This document shows positions 61,219 to 64,000 of a stretch of 64,000 nt of DNA, piece by piece. The notes below the pieces were generated by a model, which had not been told where the DNA came from, did not search any database, and saw only the letters and a program-made list of their open reading frames with translations. The stretch is from AP-15 sp963812675 (lineage in GTDB: Bacteria; Pseudomonadota; Alphaproteobacteria; ATCC43930; CGMCC-115725): assembly GCA_963812675.1 (NCBI GenBank), contig CAWEWR010000026.1, forward strand, positions 68,356 through 132,355, in the 5' to 3' direction. Position 1 is the first letter of the stretch, and every line of letters starts with the position of its first letter. Made by a program: the position numbers and the translations under genes.

Positions 61219-62445
61219 ATGAGCGACAACGTCCAGGACTTCAATTTTCTGCAGGGCGTCAAGGTGGTGGATTTCACCCAGTTCGAGGCGGGCACGACCT
61301 CGACCGAGGTGCTGGCCTGGTTTGGCGCCGAGGTGGTCAAGATCGAGAACCCGGGGCGGGGCGATCCCGGCCGCCGGCTGCGTCCCGGCAAGCCCGATGA
61401 CGACCCGTGGTACTTCCACCAGTTCAACGTCAACAAGAAGTCGATAACGTTGAACCTGAAATCGCCGAAGGGGCTCGAAATCGTCAAGGAGATGCTGAAG
61501 AAGGCCGACATCATGGCCGAGAACATGGCGCCGGGGACGATCGAGCGCCTCGGCCTCGATTACGAGTCGGTCAAGAAGATCAACCCCCGCATCATCTATT
61601 GCCAGGTCAAGGGGTTCGGAACCGGCAGCCCGCACGAGAAGGGGCTGGCCTTCGACATGATCGCGCAGGCCGCGGGCGGCCCGATCAGCGTCACCGGCGA
61701 GCCCGACCGCCCGCCGGTCAAGCCGGGCTTGAGCTTTGGCGACACCGGCACCGGCATGCTGATGGCGGCCACGATCCTCGGCGCGTTGCACGAGCGCAAC
61801 CGCACCGGCCAAGGAAGGCGGCTGCAGGTGGCGATGCAGGACGCGATGATCCACTACATGCGCACCTGCTTTTGCACGATGCAGCGCACCGGCAAGCCGG
61901 CGCCCCGCAACGGCGCCAAATCGGGCGGCGGCAACAACGCTCCCTCGGGGCTTTATCCGGCCAAGGGCGGCGGTCCCAACGACTACGTCTACCTGACCAC
62001 CAGCCGGGCCAATCCCGAGCACTGGTCGCGGCTGATGAAATTGATCGGCCGCGAGGAGTTGATCGACGACCCGCGTTTTGCGACCGGCGACGTCCGCGTC
62101 AAGAACGAAAAGGAGCTCGACGCGATCATCGGCGAATGGACCCGACAACACGACAAGCGCGAGGCGATGGAAAAACTGATCGCCGTCGGAGTGCCGTCGG
62201 GCGCGGTGTTCGACACGATGGAATTGCAGAACGAGCCGAGCTTCGAGGAGCGCGGCATCATGCAGACCGTGCATCACCACAACGGCGACTACAAGATGGC
62301 GACCTGGCCGGTGCGGGTCGACGGCAAGACGGTGCGGCTGAAAGGATCGCCGGCGCTCGGGGCAGACAGTGCCGAGGTTCTGCACAACTGGCTCGGCATC
62401 GGCGCGGGAGAGGTCGAGGCGCTGCGCCAGGACGGCGTCATCTAG
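61219..62445 (+). CDS. Class III CoA-transferase (CaiB/BaiF family)
   Basis: 408 residues. It moves CoA between carboxylic acids through a covalent Asp intermediate: the Asp is in AFDMIAQAAGGPISVTG. Other features: VVDFTQFEAGTTSTEVLAWFGAEVVKIENP at the start and GLSFGDTGTGMLMAA. Relatives include formyl-CoA:oxalate CoA-transferase and CaiB. Substrate unknown. The ATG at 61219 is preferred because GGAGGAACC lies upstream; the longer open frame from 61156 is not supported. Confidence 0.88.
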   Translation: MSDNVQDFNFLQGVKVVDFTQFEAGTTSTEVLAWFGAEVVKIENPGRGDPGRRLRPGKPDDDPWYFHQFNVNKKSITLNLKSPKGLEIVKEMLKKADIMAENMAPGTIERLGLDYESVKKINPRIIYCQVKGFGTGSPHEKGLAFDMIAQAAGGPISVTGEPDRPPVKPGLSFGDTGTGMLMAATILGALHERNRTGQGRRLQVAMQDAMIHYMRTCFCTMQRTGKPAPRNGAKSGGGNNAPSGLYPAKGGGPNDYVYLTTSRANPEHWSRLMKLIGREELIDDPRFATGDVRVKNEKELDAIIGEWTRQHDKREAMEKLIAVGVPSGAVFDTMELQNEPSFEERGIMQTVHHHNGDYKMATWPVRVDGKTVRLKGSPALGADSAEVLHNWLGIGAGEVEALRQDGVI

Positions 62446-62587
62446 CCGACCGGCGGCAGGCGTGCAATTCGTCGTGAATGGAGGGCCTGGCCCTTTGCGT
62501 TCGACGGAATCAGCCGGACAGCTAACGTGGCCGCCGCGGCGTCGGCTCACTTGACAGGCGGCGGGGTCTTGGGCACCTGAGCGGGTC

Positions 62588-63394
62588 ATGCACTCTGCCG
62601 ATTATCTTTCCGCCGGTCTCCTCGGCATCGTCGAGGGGCTGACCGAGTTTCTGCCGGTCTCATCGACCGGGCATCTGATCCTCGCCGACAGCCTGCTCGG
62701 GATCGAGGGGCCGGAGAGCAAGCTCTTCGACATCGTGATCCAATTGGGAGCGATCCTCGCGGTGTGCTGGGTCTACCGCGAGCGCTTTACGCATGCTGCG
62801 TTGGGGCTGACCTCCGATCCGATCTCGCAGCGGTTTGTCGCGAATGTCGTGATCGCTTTTCTGCCGGCGGCGGTGGCCGGCGTGTTCGCCTATCGGCTGA
62901 TCAAGGAGGTGCTGTTCTCGCCCTGGGTCGTCGCCATAGCCCTTATCGTCGGCGGGATTTTGATCCTGATCATCGAGCGGGTGCGGCCGCGGCCGCAAAT
63001 CCTCGATGTCGACCAGATGAAATTGCGCACGGCGCTCGGGATCGGCTGCTGCCAGATCCTGGCGATGATCCCCGGCGTGTCGCGCGCCGGCTCGACGATC
63101 ATGGGAGCGATGATGCTGCGCGTCGACCGCGCGGCGGCGACGCAGTTCTCTTTCTTCTTGGCGGTGCCGACGATGCTCGGCGCGACGGTCTACGACCTCT
63201 ACAAAAACCGCGCCATCCTGACCGTCGAGGGTGGGGAATTGATCGCCATCGGGTTCGTCGTCGCGTTCGTCTGCGCCCTTTTCGTCGTGCGCACTCTCGT
63301 CGGCTTTGTCAGCCGCCACGGCTTCGGCGTCTTCGCCTGGTACCGCATCGCAATCGGCAGCGTCGCTCTGCTGCTCCTCGTGATGTCGCGCTGA
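62588..63394 (+). CDS. uppP: Undecaprenyl-diphosphatase
   Basis: 268 residues, ~8 membrane segments. It recycles the C55 lipid carrier used for peptidoglycan and other surface polymers. Signatures: GIVEGLTEFLPVSSTGHLIL, KLFDIVIQLGAILAV and MIPGVSRAGSTIMGAMMLR (catalytic Arg/Ser/His region). It is also called BacA because excess gives bacitracin tolerance. Stands alone, followed by a repeat element. Confidence 0.95.
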   Translation: MHSADYLSAGLLGIVEGLTEFLPVSSTGHLILADSLLGIEGPESKLFDIVIQLGAILAVCWVYRERFTHAALGLTSDPISQRFVANVVIAFLPAAVAGVFAYRLIKEVLFSPWVVAIALIVGGILILIIERVRPRPQILDVDQMKLRTALGIGCCQILAMIPGVSRAGSTIMGAMMLRVDRAAATQFSFFLAVPTMLGATVYDLYKNRAILTVEGGELIAIGFVVAFVCALFVVRTLVGFVSRHGFGVFAWYRIAIGSVALLLLVMSR

Positions 63395-63397
63395 AGG

Positions 63398-63575
63398 CCC
63401 TCACCCACCAAGCCCCCACCCTAACCCTCCCCCGCGCGCGGGGGAGGGAAGGGGAGGGGGGTCTTCCCTCTCCCGCGGTGCGGGAGAGGAGCTTCGAGTT
63501 GAATGTGTTGCAAGCCCCTCTCCCGCACTGCGGGAGAGGGTGCCGAGCGAAGCGAGGCGGGTGAGGGTCTTCCCG
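63398..63575. repeat. Dispersed palindromic intergenic repeat (composite)
   Basis: About 175 bp with three hairpin-forming parts: CCCTCCCCCGC/GCGGGGGAGGG (63425-63450, loopless core as in the Sel1-gene copy), CCCTCTCCCGCGGTGCGGGAGAGG (63467-63491) and CCCTCTCCCGCACTGCGGGAGAGGG (from 63516), ending in GGTGCCGAGCGAAGCGAGG and GGGTGAGGG, nearly identical to the argH-lptM element. Downstream of uppP. Confidence 0.8.
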
Positions 63576-63582
63576 CGGGCTC

Positions 63583-64000
63583 TCAAAAGAAAATGCTGAT
63601 GTTCTTGGCGACGAGCACGTTCTGGTCGAGGGTTATCTTGCGGCTGCTGACGCGCAGGTCGCCGCCGACGCGGCGCAGAATGTCGCGCCGCGTCCCGACG
63701 TAGAAGTCCTGCTCGGTCTCCGAGCGGCTGCGGTAGACGATGAAGTTCGAGTAGACCTCGAGTTCCGGCGGGGTATCGCCGGGCGCGACCTCGATATTGG
63801 TAATCAGGTGGCGAGTGCGGGACGGCGGGTCCTCCGCCCAGGCCATGCCGGTCTCCAACCGCGCGATGCGGCCCTCCAGCGTTTTTTTGGTCTCGTCCAA
63901 TACGGCCAGTCCATCCTCGTCGGTGGTTTCGTCGGCGTTGCGGCCCGGATTTAGACTGGCAATGGCCTTGCTGGACCGGGGATAAAGATTGCTCCTCGTC
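63583..64000 (-). CDS. Aromatic-ring-hydroxylating dioxygenase small (beta) subunit, C-terminal part
   Basis: The frame is open to the window edge, so the gene's start is outside. The ~138 visible residues show KTLEGRIARLETGMAWAEDP, PSRTRHLITNIEV and a C-terminal beta-sheet (VYSNFIVYRSRSETEQDFYVG), the structure-forming subunit of a Rieske non-heme dioxygenase that supports the catalytic alpha subunit in ring cis-dihydroxylation. The alpha subunit should lie upstream, beyond 64000. Confidence 0.85.
   Translation of the reverse strand, partial: TRSNLYPRSSKAIASLNPGRNADETTDEDGLAVLDETKKTLEGRIARLETGMAWAEDPPSRTRHLITNIEVAPGDTPPELEVYSNFIVYRSRSETEQDFYVGTRRDILRRVGGDLRVSSRKITLDQNVLVAKNISIFF

Noticed and set aside
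60997..62589. 530-codon minus-strand open frame opposite the CoA-transferase
   Set aside because: It mirrors the class III CoA-transferase gene, which has clear motifs; the antisense peptide has none.
1..64000. tRNA, rRNA, CRISPR or prophage features
   Set aside because: I looked for T-arm-like words and cloverleaf pairs in the gaps, for regularly spaced repeats, and for integrase, capsid or transposase proteins, and found none. The palindromic elements are not CRISPR: their spacing is irregular and each copy stands alone.

Overview
This is about 64 kb of GC-rich (roughly two thirds G+C), gene-dense DNA that reads as the chromosome of an alphaproteobacterium, most like the Rhizobiales/Rhodospirillales. 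The signs are the order ubiB-coaBC-dut, a membrane-bound ferritin of the MbfA type, an argH-(small lipoprotein)-lysA-TIGR02302 block, a long-form acyl-CoA dehydrogenase resembling the Mcd of the ethylmalonyl-CoA pathway, and HrcA/CIRCE control of groEL. No rRNA, tRNA, CRISPR array, phage gene or complete insertion sequence was seen.

Layout. 1-5182: cofactor and sulfur housekeeping (end of ubiB, coaBC, dut, then an Rrf2 regulator, cysK, a MoeB/ThiF-like enzyme and a tiny membrane protein). 5219-14720: the most distinctive accessory block. A minus-strand operon encodes a response regulator split by an in-frame stop codon, a type I secretion ABC exporter with a degenerate C39 domain, its HlyD-type adaptor and a 17-repeat Sel1 protein. 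Facing it across an AT-rich divergent promoter region are a ChW-like protein, a methyltransferase and a glycosyltransferase. 14741-30668: metabolism and envelope (Mcd-like dehydrogenase, gluQ, argH, lysA, TIGR02302, mbfA, a glycolate/D-2-hydroxyacid oxidase, pyrC). 30736-34770: heat-shock and envelope-stress island: CIRCE, a groEL without groES, then a run of small stress-type proteins. It ends in a duplicated and decayed copy of the groEL 3' end plus the small gene that follows it.

34748-45388: transglutaminase-like protein, Kup potassium transporter, thiolase with an orphan ABC permease, an MHS transporter, a short-chain dehydrogenase and phosphonoacetate hydrolase. 45391-58273: exported proteins, a hydroxyacid dehydrogenase, an aminotransferase, hisI, branched-chain-type ABC transporter parts lacking permeases, a broken sulfatase, a group of oxidoreductases with a serine hydrolase, and a GlcG-like/enolase-superfamily pair. 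58354-61218: a secreted S53 protease fused behind a PEP-CTERM module, next to an AT-rich gene-free stretch. 61219-64000: a class III CoA-transferase, uppP and the end of a ring-hydroxylating dioxygenase small subunit.

A family of palindromic intergenic repeats (CTCTCCC-type arms, often bounded by CCTCACCC/GGGTGAGG) occurs at least six times. One copy lies inside the start of the Sel1 gene and another directly abuts the start of the small lipoprotein gene upstream of lysA.
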